Shown here: one piece after another, positions 19,523-28,035 of the stretch
How positions within the stretch are numbered: the stretch's first letter is position 1
Layout of the letters: each line of letters starts with the position of its first letter
Source: Mesobacillus persicus
Lineage (GTDB): Bacteria > Bacillota > Bacilli > Bacillales > Cytobacillaceae
DNA: 64,000 nucleotides
Assembly (NCBI RefSeq): GCF_900109925.1
Contig: NZ_FOBW01000011.1
Coordinates: forward strand, 95,174-159,173
Direction of reading: 5' to 3'
Position numbers and translations under genes: made by a program
Notes under the pieces: generated by a model
Told to the model about the DNA's origin: nothing
Database searches by the model: none
The model's input: only the letters and a program-made list of their open reading frames with translations

Positions 19523-19807
19523 TCAAGCTAGACGGAAGACAATTCCGTGGCCGCCTTTTGGATATTCCCATTTGATATTTTGCTCTGGACAGGCAATTCT
19601 ACAACTACCGCACTCATGACAGCCCTCATAACCCACCTGCATCCTGGTACCTTCCCATTTATAAACCTCACCCGGACAAAAAACAGTACATAGCTTATCA
19701 TCACACTTTGTGTTACAAACATCATGATTAATAATGGTCAGATGCGATTTGGTATCGCACTTAAAACGAACGAGATACTGTTTTTCTTCAATCGTTTTCG
19801 TAGACAT
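19523..19807 (-). CDS. fixX: FixX ferredoxin-like protein
   Basis: 94 residues with two cysteine clusters: CNTKCDDKLCTVFC and CHECGSCRIAC. This suits FixX-type ferredoxins that carry iron-sulfur clusters and accept electrons from FixC. The start overlaps the fixC stop by one base (TAATG). A longer frame beginning inside fixC lacks a ribosome-binding site. Last gene of fixABCX, and the probable entry of electrons to the quinone branch. Confidence 0.92.
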   Translation of the reverse strand: MSTKTIEEKQYLVRFKCDTKSHLTIINHDVCNTKCDDKLCTVFCPGEVYKWEGTRMQVGYEGCHECGSCRIACPEQNIKWEYPKGGHGIVFRLA

Positions 19808-21102
19808 TATTTCACCGCCTTCCAAGCTCGATAAAGATCTTGCAGCACCTTGATTCTACCCTTTTCTTTCGTAATACTTTGCATAATTTGCTTTTGCTTT
19901 TCCCGCTTTGGTGTGCCATCGACGGTGAAAAACTTGCTGGCGGCTTGATTCATCATCGGTACATAATCATTAAAGTATTGTGGATGTTTTTCGAATGTAT
20001 GCGCTGCGTCCTTATATTTCTCTAAATCTTTTATAATGAAACTATCATAAAGTGCTTCCCGATAACGATTTAAGCTAGATTCACTATAGTCTCCATCATT
20101 CTTTGCCTGAATAATTGCTTCTGCTGCCATTTTTCCAGATGACATTGCCATATTCGACCCTTCTCTGTGAATAGCATTAACAAGTTGTGCAGCATCTCCT
20201 ACTACCACAACCCCATTACCAGCTACTTTTGGAACGGAACGATAGCCTCCTTCTGGAATTAAATGAGCGAGATATTCAGCTGATTCCCCGCCTTCAAGAT
20301 ACGGCTTGACCATAGGGTGAGTTTTCAAATGATCAAGCAAGTCGTATGGTCTAAGCTTTGCTTTTGTCATACTTGACAATGTGGTGCCTACTCCTATATT
20401 CAAACTTTCTTTATTTGTATAAAGAAATGCTGTACCTAGATTGCCTTTGGTTGAATCCCCAAATATCTCGATGGTACATCCTTGATTTTCACTCAGGTTA
20501 AATCGGTCATTAATCTTATCTTTCGGTAAATTTATTACCTCCATGACAGTTAGTGCCACTTCATCGGGGCGAAATTCCTTATGAAAGCCTAGTTGTTTGC
20601 CCAAAAGGGAATTAACCCCATCCGCAAGAACAACTACGTCCGCAAAGAGGTCACCATCAGGGCGATCGGTTCGAACTCCAACGACTTTGCCATCTTCAAC
20701 TAGACATTCTTTCACCACTGTTTCATTAATAAGGAGCGCTCCAGCTTCAACTGCTTTTTTCGCAAACCATTGGTCAAATTGGGCACGTAGAATGGTGAAA
20801 TTATTATACGGCTCCTGTCCCCACTCGAGACCCTTGTAGCCAAATTGAACAACTGATTCTTTATCTAACATCCAGAATCTTTGCTCAATCACAGGTCTTT
20901 CAAGGGGTGCCTCTTTCCAGAACTCTGGAATAATCTCTTCCAATTGTTTACGGTATAACACGCCACCCATTACATTTTTGCTGCCAGGATACTCACCACG
21001 TTCAATTAAGAGGACATTCAGCCCGTTTTTTGCACAAGTATATGCACATGCCGTTCCAGCAGGACCAGCTCCAACCACTATCACATCAAATTTTTCAGAC
21101 AT
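19807..21102 (-). CDS. fixC: FixC, FAD-dependent quinone oxidoreductase subunit
   Basis: A 431-residue flavoprotein of the ETF:quinone oxidoreductase family. The N-terminus holds VVGAGPAGTACAY (dinucleotide-binding), VLLIERGEYPG and later VVVVGDAAQLVNAIHREG (FAD/ribityl contact). Unlike mitochondrial ETF-QO it lacks the C-terminal cluster domain, which FixX supplies. Its start overlaps the fixB stop by eight bases (ATGTCTGA). It should sit on the membrane and pass one electron branch to menaquinone. Confidence 0.93.
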   Translation of the reverse strand: MSEKFDVIVVGAGPAGTACAYTCAKNGLNVLLIERGEYPGSKNVMGGVLYRKQLEEIIPEFWKEAPLERPVIEQRFWMLDKESVVQFGYKGLEWGQEPYNNFTILRAQFDQWFAKKAVEAGALLINETVVKECLVEDGKVVGVRTDRPDGDLFADVVVLADGVNSLLGKQLGFHKEFRPDEVALTVMEVINLPKDKINDRFNLSENQGCTIEIFGDSTKGNLGTAFLYTNKESLNIGVGTTLSSMTKAKLRPYDLLDHLKTHPMVKPYLEGGESAEYLAHLIPEGGYRSVPKVAGNGVVVVGDAAQLVNAIHREGSNMAMSSGKMAAEAIIQAKNDGDYSESSLNRYREALYDSFIIKDLEKYKDAAHTFEKHPQYFNDYVPMMNQAASKFFTVDGTPKREKQKQIMQSITKEKGRIKVLQDLYRAWKAVK

Positions 21103-22114
21103 AGCTCAGGTCCCCCTTGCTTATCCCTTTAAATTGCTGAATTAATTTCGGGACGATTTCATGTGCGTCCCCGACAATCCCGTAAGTAGCAACATCAAAA
21201 ATCGCAGCCTCCGGGTTTTTATTAATGGCGATAATAATCTCCGAGTTCTTCATTCCGACAACGTGCTGGATGGCACCTGATATTCCAATGGCAAAATATA
21301 TCTTAGGCGTAACCGTTTCACCTGTTTGACCAATCTGTAATTCGTGCGGTAGCCACCCAGCTTCAATCACATCTCGTGTTCCACCTACGCTAGCACCAAT
21401 TGTTTCAGCTAATTCATGGATCAATTGGAAACCCTGTTGATCTCCTAGCCCTTTGCCACCGGCCACGATTACATGAGCATCAGCAAGATTGGCCTTTTTT
21501 GTTACATCTTTCACAATTTCAAGCACTTTTGTACGCATATCTTCTTCCCGAAGTTCTAGTTCTTCTTCGATGATTTTACCAAGTCTACTATCATCAGGTT
21601 GTAATGCCTTCATCACCTTAGGACGAACTGTCGCCATTTGTGGACGATGTTTTTTACAAAGAATGGTCGCCATAATATTCCCACCAAATGCTGGTCGACT
21701 AGCTTCAAGGAGTCTTTTTTCAAGATCAATATCTAGCATCGTCGTATCTGCCGTTAATCCTGTACTTAAATCCGTGGCGATCGCACTTGCAAGGTCTTTT
21801 CCATTTGGTGTTGCTCCATATAAGAAGATTTCTGGCTTATATTTTTCAGCTAGAAGAATGACCGCTTTCATAAAAGCCTCAGTACGATATAGGTTTAAAA
21901 CTGGATGGTCGACAACATAAACCGTATCTGCCCCGGAATAGATCACTTGGTTTGCAAGACCTCTGATATTATCTCCTAGTAACACACCAGCAAGTGGAAC
22001 ATTCAATTTATCGGCTAGCGCTCTCCCTGCACCCAGCAACTCTAAAGAAACGCCCTCGATATTTTTTTCCTCGTCTACTTCGATGAATACCCAGACACCA
22101 CTGTATTCTTCCAT
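21095..22114 (-). CDS. fixB: FixB, electron-transfer flavoprotein alpha subunit
   Basis: A 339-residue EtfA/FixB protein. The FAD-binding C-terminal domain is complete: GGKGLGDQQGF, GGTRDVIEAGW, IGQTGETVTPKIYFAIGIS and SGAIQHVVGMKNSEIIIAIN. It lies 24 bases after fixA. In FixABCX the alpha/beta pair oxidises NADH and splits electrons between a low-potential carrier and FixC. Confidence 0.93.
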   Translation of the reverse strand: MEEYSGVWVFIEVDEEKNIEGVSLELLGAGRALADKLNVPLAGVLLGDNIRGLANQVIYSGADTVYVVDHPVLNLYRTEAFMKAVILLAEKYKPEIFLYGATPNGKDLASAIATDLSTGLTADTTMLDIDLEKRLLEASRPAFGGNIMATILCKKHRPQMATVRPKVMKALQPDDSRLGKIIEEELELREEDMRTKVLEIVKDVTKKANLADAHVIVAGGKGLGDQQGFQLIHELAETIGASVGGTRDVIEAGWLPHELQIGQTGETVTPKIYFAIGISGAIQHVVGMKNSEIIIAINKNPEAAIFDVATYGIVGDAHEIVPKLIQQFKGISKGDLSYV

Positions 22115-22138
22115 GCATAATTCCCCCCTACCGCAAAT

Positions 22139-22966
22139 TTACGAGTTATTAACATCAAAATTGAAAAGGTTCTTCTTTTCCGCTAATAATGTGACAAGTT
22201 CCCTTACCTGCTCATCCGAGGTCCCTTCCAGTCTTTTACCACCTTCAGGCTTAGGTGGAGTAAACATCTTGCCAACAACTGTTGGGGATCCCTTAAGCCC
22301 AAGTTGTGCTTTATCAACATCGTTTAGATCATTTACTGACCAGACAGTTGGCTCATAACGTGCCGCCTTGATCATATTTGGCATAGGTGCATATTCAATC
22401 TCATTCACTTCTTTCTCGACTGTTAACAAACATGGTAATTGTGCCTCGATTACCTCATAGCCATTTATTTGCTTTCTTTTAATGAGGACTTTCTTCTCTT
22501 TGTGATTCACTTCTGTTACTTCTATTACATTGGTTACTGGAGGAATATCTAACCGCCTAGCAATACCAGGGCCTACTTGTCCAGTGTCTCCATCGATGGC
22601 ATGCTTACCGCAAATGACCATATCAATGGGCATTTCCTCCTGAATTTTTTCAAGTGCTTTTGAGAGAGCATAACTCGTTGCGAGTGTGTCAGCCCCAGCA
22701 AATGCCCGGTCTGAAATTAAATACCCTCTATCTGCCCCGATTTCAATGCTATTTTTAATAATGGCAACAGCCTGTGGAGGCCCCATGGATAAGACGGAAA
22801 CAGTTCCCCCTATCCTTTTTTTAATTTTCACAGCCTCCTGGACAGCATGGGCATCAAATGGATTCAAGATAGCTGGAGCACTTCGTCGATCTAAGGTGTT
22901 GGTTTTTGGATTGATTTTGATGATTTTTGTGTCAGGCACTTGTTTGACACAGACAACAATATGCAT
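22139..22966 (-). CDS. fixA: FixA, electron-transfer flavoprotein beta subunit
   Basis: A 275-residue EtfB/FixA protein with the family signature VCVKQVPDT at the start, SMGPPQAVAIIKNSIEIGADRGYLISD and CGKHAIDGDTGQVGPGIA. AAGGGGGAACTGGG before the ATG supplies the ribosome-binding site. It opens the fixABCX operon. A near-consensus cre site lies 23 bases upstream of the start codon, suggesting repression by CcpA when glycolytic sugars are used. Confidence 0.93.
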   Translation of the reverse strand: MHIVVCVKQVPDTKIIKINPKTNTLDRRSAPAILNPFDAHAVQEAVKIKKRIGGTVSVLSMGPPQAVAIIKNSIEIGADRGYLISDRAFAGADTLATSYALSKALEKIQEEMPIDMVICGKHAIDGDTGQVGPGIARRLDIPPVTNVIEVTEVNHKEKKVLIKRKQINGYEVIEAQLPCLLTVEKEVNEIEYAPMPNMIKAARYEPTVWSVNDLNDVDKAQLGLKGSPTVVGKMFTPPKPEGGKRLEGTSDEQVRELVTLLAEKKNLFNFDVNNS

Positions 22967-22988
22967 AATCCCAGTTCCCCCTTAATAT

Positions 22989-23002
22989 TGAAAGCGTTTT
23001 CT
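22989..23002. promoter_or_regulatory. cre-like CcpA site before fixA
   Basis: TGAAAGCGTTTTCT matches the cre consensus TGWAARCGYTWNCA at 13 of 14 positions, in the leader of fixABCX. Confidence 0.6.
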
Positions 23003-23017
23003 AAAAATTGAAAGGAA

Positions 23018-23046
23018 GCATGTATTCGAATTGATCGATTACATGC
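23018..23046. promoter_or_regulatory. Inverted repeat upstream of fixA
   Basis: GCATGTA (23018-23024) and TACATGC (23040-23046) form 7-base arms around a 15-base spacer containing GAATTGATCGATT. It could be an operator for an unknown regulator of fixABCX. Confidence 0.35.
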
Positions 23047-23200
23047 GTAGAGCATAATTGGAGAGTTATTGATGTTTTTTCCAGCGAAAGAAATCTTTGT
23101 AAGTTTAGAATATAGGAAATATTTTATTTATATCTATGATAAAAATCACTTTTTTTCATTTTTTAGGTTTAGTCTCTTTGTTACCGGGTATAAATAAATA

Positions 23201-23225
23201 AACCACCGACAGAGGGTCAGTGGTT
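23201..23225 (-). terminator. Terminator of the spo0E-like gene
   Basis: On the minus strand AACCACTGAC pairs with GTCGGTGGTT across CCTCT, followed by TATTTATTTATA. Confidence 0.55.
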
Positions 23226-23266
23226 ATAGATATGAATCATGTATGTTTTCTATCTTTAAAAATCGT

Positions 23267-23521
23267 TTACGTATCAAAGCTGCCAGCAGCCTTTTGCGGT
23301 CGATGCAAAAACCAAAATAACTGACGAAAATGAATTTTTTCCTTTTTCACCTCGGTTTGAACTGTTTGCGCTGAGATTTGATATTCATAGATCAGTTTAT
23401 CAAGTTCCTGGCTACAACTAACTGTTTCCACACTATTAAATCCTGTGTCTCGAGCAAAAGCAAACATCTCTTCTTTCTTCAATTGAATCTGCCTAAGCAA
23501 AGGATTATTGTTCTCTTGCAC
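23267..23521 (-). CDS. Spo0E-family aspartyl-phosphate phosphatase
   Basis: About 84 residues. The segment LRQIQLKKEEMFAFARDTGF and the signature SQELDKLIYEYQ are diagnostic of Spo0E-like proteins, which dephosphorylate Spo0A~P and delay sporulation. The start was set to the GTG at 23521, six bases after GGGGGAG; the TTG at 23527 abuts the ribosome-binding site. The basic tail (FLHRPQKAAGSFDT) is not typical of the short Ynz/Yis types and recalls the longer Spo0E itself. Its position beside ogt and mhqR matches B. subtilis spo0E. Confidence 0.85.
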   Translation of the reverse strand: MQENNNPLLRQIQLKKEEMFAFARDTGFNSVETVSCSQELDKLIYEYQISAQTVQTEVKKEKIHFRQLFWFLHRPQKAAGSFDT

Positions 23522-23527
23522 TTGCAA

Positions 23528-23835
23528 CTCCCCCTAATCCGTCCCTTTCCATTCACTCTATTAAAAGAATGACCCGGTTATTAATGCAGTATTACAGAAA
23601 ATTAAATTGATGTAAATAGAATCGCAAAATTAGACATTTTTCTTAAATAATAATTTTTCTTCGACAGTTTTTAGTTAAATAAAGTCTATTAATCTGACAA
23701 AATCAACCACAGCTACGCTGTTTCTTTTTTTGTAATAAATGGTATATTTTTCAAATAAAGCGCTTTCATTGTTTGATACTATATAAAAAAAACAATTCCC
23801 TTAAAATAGAGAATCGTCCGTACTAACCGTTATTA
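23528..23835. other. Intergenic region before the spo0E-like gene
   Basis: 308 AT-rich bases. At 23785-23817 a minus-strand hairpin with TTTTTTTT fits an ogt terminator. At 23758-23771 there is a weaker cre-like TGAAAGCGCTTTAT with two mismatches. No gene seen. Confidence 0.4.
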
Positions 23836-24339
23836 TTAATTCCTCTCCCGAATAAAAGAAGCCCCTTCTATCGTTAAGAGTATGTTTTTAATTTCCTTTC
23901 TTGAACCAGCGTATCCTGTCAGGGTCTGATTTTTACCGATTACTCTATGACAAGGTATGACAATCGGGATTCTGTTCGCCTTATTCGCTTGTCCAACAGC
24001 TCTAACAGCTTTAGGTCTACCAACTGCTATGGCAATATCTTGATAGCTTTTCGTTTGGCCAAAGGGAATATCGGCTAACTCTTTCCATACTTCAATCTGG
24101 AAATTCGTTCCTTTTGGTTCAATTGGTAAGTTGAAATGGTTCCTCTTTCCTCTGAAATATTCTTTTAGCTGAGTGACACACTCTAGCAATAATCCATTTT
24201 CCGATTGTGCTGTTACGAGTGACATATCTTCATTGGCTAGGAAGTCGGCTTCACCTATATATATAGCAGATAGTCTATTGTTTTCAACAACAATGTAGAG
24301 CGTGTCAATCTCTGTTTCTAAAGAAGTATACATTCTCAT
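23836..24339 (-). CDS. ogt: Methylated-DNA--protein-cysteine methyltransferase
   Basis: About 167 residues. The acceptor motif IPIVIPCHRVIG (Cys at about residue 130) and the DNA-binding turn GRPKAVRAVGQANKANR are both present. The enzyme removes O6-methyl groups from guanine by suicide transfer to the cysteine. The ATG at 24339 has GGAGG 9 bases upstream; the GTG at 24348 directly abuts it and was rejected. It lies next to the Spo0E-like gene as in B. subtilis. Confidence 0.93.
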   Translation of the reverse strand: MRMYTSLETEIDTLYIVVENNRLSAIYIGEADFLANEDMSLVTAQSENGLLLECVTQLKEYFRGKRNHFNLPIEPKGTNFQIEVWKELADIPFGQTKSYQDIAIAVGRPKAVRAVGQANKANRIPIVIPCHRVIGKNQTLTGYAGSRKEIKNILLTIEGASFIRERN

Positions 24340-24374
24340 ATTTTTCACCCTCCGCTTAAACTATAATATGGAAT

Positions 24375-24412
24375 AAAAGAAGAAGCAAAGACAAATCTTT
24401 GCTTCTTCTTTT
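24375..24412 (-). terminator. Strong hairpin between divergent genes
   Basis: AAAAGAAGAAGCAAAGA pairs perfectly with TCTTTGCTTCTTCTTTT across CAAA. It lies upstream of both flanking large genes, so it should end a separate short transcript; it overlaps the stop codon of the small ORF at 24411-24482. Confidence 0.75.
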
Positions 24413-24482
24413 ATCTTACCAAGCCTAATTTACTCCTGTTGTTTGGTAAATGCCCATCTTTTGCTTCCTTCTTTTCCACCAT
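24411..24482 (-). CDS. Possible 23-residue peptide gene
   Basis: An ATG-started frame encoding 23 residues: MVEKKEAKDG then HLPNNRSKLGLVR. It sits in the gap between the divergent ogt and ykrP, and its stop codon overlaps a strong terminator, which supports a genuine short transcript. The ribosome-binding site is weak (TTGGA). The charged, proline/asparagine-containing sequence recalls minor spore peptides, but I do not recognise the family. An overlapping frame (ATGGGCATT) preceded by AAGGAAG encodes only 10 residues. Confidence 0.4.
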   Translation of the reverse strand: MVEKKEAKDGHLPNNRSKLGLVR

Positions 24483-24677
24483 GATTTATAATTTGGGGTC
24501 CAATTTTTATATGTCTTTTGAAACTTTACCTTTTTTACAAAACAGAGAAAAAAGTTACAAGTGTTCATACGTTTCTTACGTTTAAGTTAAATTGAGCTAA
24601 TCCAACTATTATCCCAGTTTCTTTTTCATTACAATTGGTAAAAATGTAATTTGGAGTCTACTATACAAGGAGGAACT

Positions 24678-25721
24678 ATGAAACAACGGGCTTACTACTT
24701 TGATAATGCAAAATTCATCCTAATTTTTTTTGTTGTTTTTGGGCATTTACTTCAACCTTTTATCACAGATAATGAAACAGCGTATACTCTTTACAAGGTC
24801 ATTTATACCTTCCATATGCCTGCCTTTATATTGGTATCTGGATTTTTCGCAAGAGGATTCTTAGAAAATGGGTATATAAATAAGATTGCTAAAAAGCTAA
24901 TCATTCCCTATTTAATTTTTCAAGTTGTCTATTCTGTTTTTTACTACTTTTTATTTAATAAGTCTGAGTTTGCGGTAGATCTATTGAATCCACATTGGTC
25001 CCTCTGGTTTTTAATTAGTCTATTTTTTTGGCATTTAATGCTAACAGGTTTCTCACGCCTTAAACCTTTATTAGGGCTTTCACTAGCCTTTGGCATTGGT
25101 CTTGGGGTCGGCTATATTGATTGGATTTCAAATTATTTAAGCTTGTCCCGAACCTTTGTATTCTTTCCGATGTTCCTACTGGGGTACTATTTAACGAAAG
25201 ACCATATTCAGCAATTAAAGAAGTCAAATATCAGGTTATTAGCTTTTGGGACTTTTGTTGTTGCATTTGTCTTGTATTTCTCTTTTCCTGATATGAACTA
25301 CCAATGGCTATTTGGATCCAAGTCCTACAGTGCCATGGACACACCCGTTGTTTTCGGAATGTTGATAAGGCTGGGCTTGTATTTATTAAGTACCATTATG
25401 GTTTTCAGTTTTCTGGCTATTGTGCCAAAAAACCAGTATTTTTTCACGAGTCTTGGCAAGAACACTTTATATGTTTACCTACTACACGGCTTCTTTGTCC
25501 GGGTTTTTCGTGAGAGCGAAGTAACAAATTACTTCACAGAAACGGAAAATTTCATCCTGCTCGGGATGGCTTCTTTTCTTCTCACTGTTTTACTTGCCAG
25601 CAAATTCGCCGCCGCTATCGCTCAGCCGTTCATTGAATTAAAAGTCTCGCTCTTAGCAAAGTATAAAGATAGGGTGAGAATACGATTCAAAATGTACAAA
25701 AAGAAAATGTTAAGTCAATAA
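24678..25721 (+). CDS. ykrP: YkrP-like membrane acyltransferase (family 3)
   Basis: 347 residues from the ATG at 24678, seven bases after CAAGGAGG. About ten transmembrane helices are visible. The first contains DNAKFILIFFVVFGHLLQPF with the family-3 acyltransferase histidine, followed by FHMPAFILVSGFF. Such proteins transfer acyl groups to cell-surface sugars (OatA/NodX group); the substrate here is unknown. It ends in a basic C-terminal tail. B. subtilis YkrP occupies the same neighbourhood near ktrD. Confidence 0.85.
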   Translation: MKQRAYYFDNAKFILIFFVVFGHLLQPFITDNETAYTLYKVIYTFHMPAFILVSGFFARGFLENGYINKIAKKLIIPYLIFQVVYSVFYYFLFNKSEFAVDLLNPHWSLWFLISLFFWHLMLTGFSRLKPLLGLSLAFGIGLGVGYIDWISNYLSLSRTFVFFPMFLLGYYLTKDHIQQLKKSNIRLLAFGTFVVAFVLYFSFPDMNYQWLFGSKSYSAMDTPVVFGMLIRLGLYLLSTIMVFSFLAIVPKNQYFFTSLGKNTLYVYLLHGFFVRVFRESEVTNYFTETENFILLGMASFLLTVLLASKFAAAIAQPFIELKVSLLAKYKDRVRIRFKMYKKKMLSQ

Positions 25722-25823
25722 TTCCGTTTCGGGCCCCTTCATTTGGATGGGCCCTATCTATTTAGGTTACAATGGGGTATAATGATTTGTTGTTTTGGTA
25801 CACGATATTGAAGGAGTAATGAT

Positions 25824-27572
25824 ATGAACATTATTTGCGCAACGTTAAATGCAAAATACATCCATACAAATATAGCTATACGTTATTTGAAGGCCTATGC
25901 TCAACCTGAGTTTGATATAACGTTAGCTGAGTATACGATTAAGGACCCGATTATTAATATTGTCACGGATTTAATTCAGAAAAAACCACAGGTAATCGGT
26001 TTTAGCTGCTACATCTGGAATATCGAAGAGACGATAAAGGTTATAACATTAATTAAAAAAATTAATCCTTCCATAACTATTGTCGTTGGGGGTCCTGAAG
26101 TCACCTATGACTATATTGATTGGATGGATCGTGTAAAAGAATTTGATTACCTTGTCATCGGTGAAGGCGAACAAACTTTCAAGCAACTTCTAACTGAACT
26201 TAATACAAATAAAGCAATAGAAAATGTAGCTGGGATTGTCTACCGAAAAGGGGATACAGTCAAGGTAAACCCTCAAATGAATAAACTAGATTTAAAAGAA
26301 CTTCCATCACCACATCGATTCCCTGAAGATATCTCACACTTGTCTAAACGTGTCACTTATATCGAGACAAGCCGAGGATGTCCTTTCAGTTGCCAATTCT
26401 GCCTTTCTTCAATAGAAGTGGGTGTACGGTATTTTGATCGAGAAAAGGTCAAAGAAGATATTCGCTATTTAATGGCCAATGGAGCAAAGACGATTAAATT
26501 TGTCGATCGCACGTTCAACATTAGTCGGAGCTATGCGATGGAGATGTTTCAGTTTCTTATTGACGAGCACCTCCCAGGTACTGTCTTTCAGTTTGAAATT
26601 ACTGCAGATATTATGAGACCTGAAGTCATTGAATTTCTGAATCAAAATGCCCCAGCTGGACTATTCCGCTTTGAAATAGGCGTTCAGTCAACAAATGACT
26701 ATACAAATGAGCTTGTTATGCGAAAACAAAATTTTGAAAAATTGAAGCGGACCGTTACGATGGTAAAGGATGGAGGCAAGATTGATCAACATCTCGATTT
26801 AATTGCTGGACTCCCTGAAGAAAACTACTCTTCCTTTAAAAAGACATTTAACGATGTATTTGCTATGCGTCCAGAAGAATTGCAGTTAGGTTTCTTAAAA
26901 ATGTTGCGGGGTACAGGATTAAGACTTCGTGCAGAGGATCACGATTACATCTATATGGATCACTCACCATACGAAATTCTCGGTAATAATGTCCTACCTT
27001 TCAGCGATATCATCCGTATCAAGCAAGTTGAAGATGTATTAGAAAAATATTGGAATGACCACCGTATGAATGCAACCATTGAATATCTTGTAACCAGAAC
27101 CTTTTCAACCCCTTTTGACTTTTTCCAGGATTTTGGTGCTTATTGGGAAGAACAAGGATGGTCGCGAATTGGACACCAACTTGAGGACTTATTCAAGCGT
27201 CTATATGAATTTTTAAAAGAACGCAATACAGAGGATTTACCGATTATTGAGGGCCTGATGAAATACGATTACCTTGCTGGTAAGAAACAAAAACCACGTA
27301 AACCTTGGTGGACACTTGACAAAGACAAAGTTCAAAGATCGGAAATGTATAAAGAACTCATGGCTAGCGGAATTCTTCCGGAACAGCTAAAAATTCCTGA
27401 AAAGGAACTATATAAACATACAGTCATCGAAGAGGTATCCTTTGACCTAGACAACTACTTAACAAATAGCGTAGTTGAATGGAGTCCTTCGATAGTCGTT
27501 GTATATTTCCACCCCTCGCTTGATCAAGCCTTTGTTTATTCATATAAAAAGTCTCAAATAAAGCCGGCATAG
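25824..27572 (+). CDS. B12-binding radical SAM protein (DUF4080 type)
   Basis: A 582-residue protein with an N-terminal cobalamin-binding Rossmann domain (IGFSCYIWNIEET, VGGPEVTYD) and a radical SAM core whose cluster motif is CPFSCQFC (C186, C190, C193). The C-terminal 180 residues (near KPWWTLDKDKVQRSEMY) fit the DUF4080 extension seen in this subgroup. The substrate is unknown; relatives methylate unactivated carbons or phosphinates. GAAGGAGT is the ribosome-binding site. The stop codon lies in the loop of its own terminator hairpin. Confidence 0.85.
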   Translation: MNIICATLNAKYIHTNIAIRYLKAYAQPEFDITLAEYTIKDPIINIVTDLIQKKPQVIGFSCYIWNIEETIKVITLIKKINPSITIVVGGPEVTYDYIDWMDRVKEFDYLVIGEGEQTFKQLLTELNTNKAIENVAGIVYRKGDTVKVNPQMNKLDLKELPSPHRFPEDISHLSKRVTYIETSRGCPFSCQFCLSSIEVGVRYFDREKVKEDIRYLMANGAKTIKFVDRTFNISRSYAMEMFQFLIDEHLPGTVFQFEITADIMRPEVIEFLNQNAPAGLFRFEIGVQSTNDYTNELVMRKQNFEKLKRTVTMVKDGGKIDQHLDLIAGLPEENYSSFKKTFNDVFAMRPEELQLGFLKMLRGTGLRLRAEDHDYIYMDHSPYEILGNNVLPFSDIIRIKQVEDVLEKYWNDHRMNATIEYLVTRTFSTPFDFFQDFGAYWEEQGWSRIGHQLEDLFKRLYEFLKERNTEDLPIIEGLMKYDYLAGKKQKPRKPWWTLDKDKVQRSEMYKELMASGILPEQLKIPEKELYKHTVIEEVSFDLDNYLTNSVVEWSPSIVVVYFHPSLDQAFVYSYKKSQIKPA

Positions 27573-27589
27573 AGCCGGCTTTATTTTTT
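27560..27589 (+). terminator. Terminator embedding the stop codon
   Basis: AAAGCCGGC pairs with GCCGGCTTT; the five-base loop holds the TAG stop of the radical SAM gene. ATTTTTT follows. Confidence 0.85.
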
Positions 27590-27730
27590 CTACGATTTTT
27601 TACTTTTTTGTTTCTGTTTCTTTGCGGGAAAAGGGCGGTCATACATTTTTGCAGCATTCAAATCACCAAATTCTACTCCAAATTCAACGTTTGCTGCATC
27701 CTTTTGATTTACTTGTTTTTTATTGTTCAT
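27590..27730 (-). CDS. Small spore-protein-like ORF, second of a coupled pair
   Basis: 46 residues: MNNKKQVNQKDAANVEFGVE then FGDLNAAKMYDRPFP and a lysine-rich tail. The start overlaps the upstream stop by one base (TAATG), showing translational coupling. VEFGVEFG resembles EFSAEFS of its partner and the EFxxEF-like repeats of gamma-type small acid-soluble spore proteins (YGTEFATET). The function is inferred only from that likeness. It is convergent with the radical SAM gene. Confidence 0.6.
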   Translation of the reverse strand: MNNKKQVNQKDAANVEFGVEFGDLNAAKMYDRPFPAKKQKQKSKKS

Positions 27731-27891
27731 TAGGCCCTTCCCTCTTTTCCCTGCTTAGAATTTCGATTCGCAAATTTCCCTGCATCTTCACCATTTGAGA
27801 ATTCAGCTGAGAACTCGGACTCATGAGTGTTTTTATGCGGTGTTTTCGAATATTTTTCAACAGCGTTTCTTTCCGCTTTACGCTTTGCCAT
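27730..27891 (-). CDS. Small spore-protein-like ORF, first of a coupled pair
   Basis: 53 residues: MAKRKAERNAVEKYSKTPHK, then NTHESEFSAEFSNGEDAGKF and ANRNSKQGKEGRA. GGAGGTGGATGAA before the ATG is a strong ribosome-binding site. The hydrophilic, cysteine-free, Asn/Gln/Lys-rich composition and the EFSAEF motif recall gamma-type SASPs, which serve as amino-acid stores in spores. I cannot name it with certainty. It is the first gene of a two-gene unit divergent from the 28036 gene. Confidence 0.6.
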   Translation of the reverse strand: MAKRKAERNAVEKYSKTPHKNTHESEFSAEFSNGEDAGKFANRNSKQGKEGRA

Positions 27892-28035
27892 TTCATCCAC
27901 CTCCATGATAAAGCATTATTATTTTCTTCGATTACAAATGGTTTATGTAATAAGTTCTTTTCCTGTTTTTACTTGGACTTGAATGAAATAATAATCTTAA
28001 AAAGACTAATAATAACAAAAAAGGGGGAGTGAAAA

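Noticed and set aside
21489..21920. 143-codon plus-strand frame, Ser-rich
   Set aside because: Antisense to fixB; Ser/Arg-rich shadow composition of the opposite strand.
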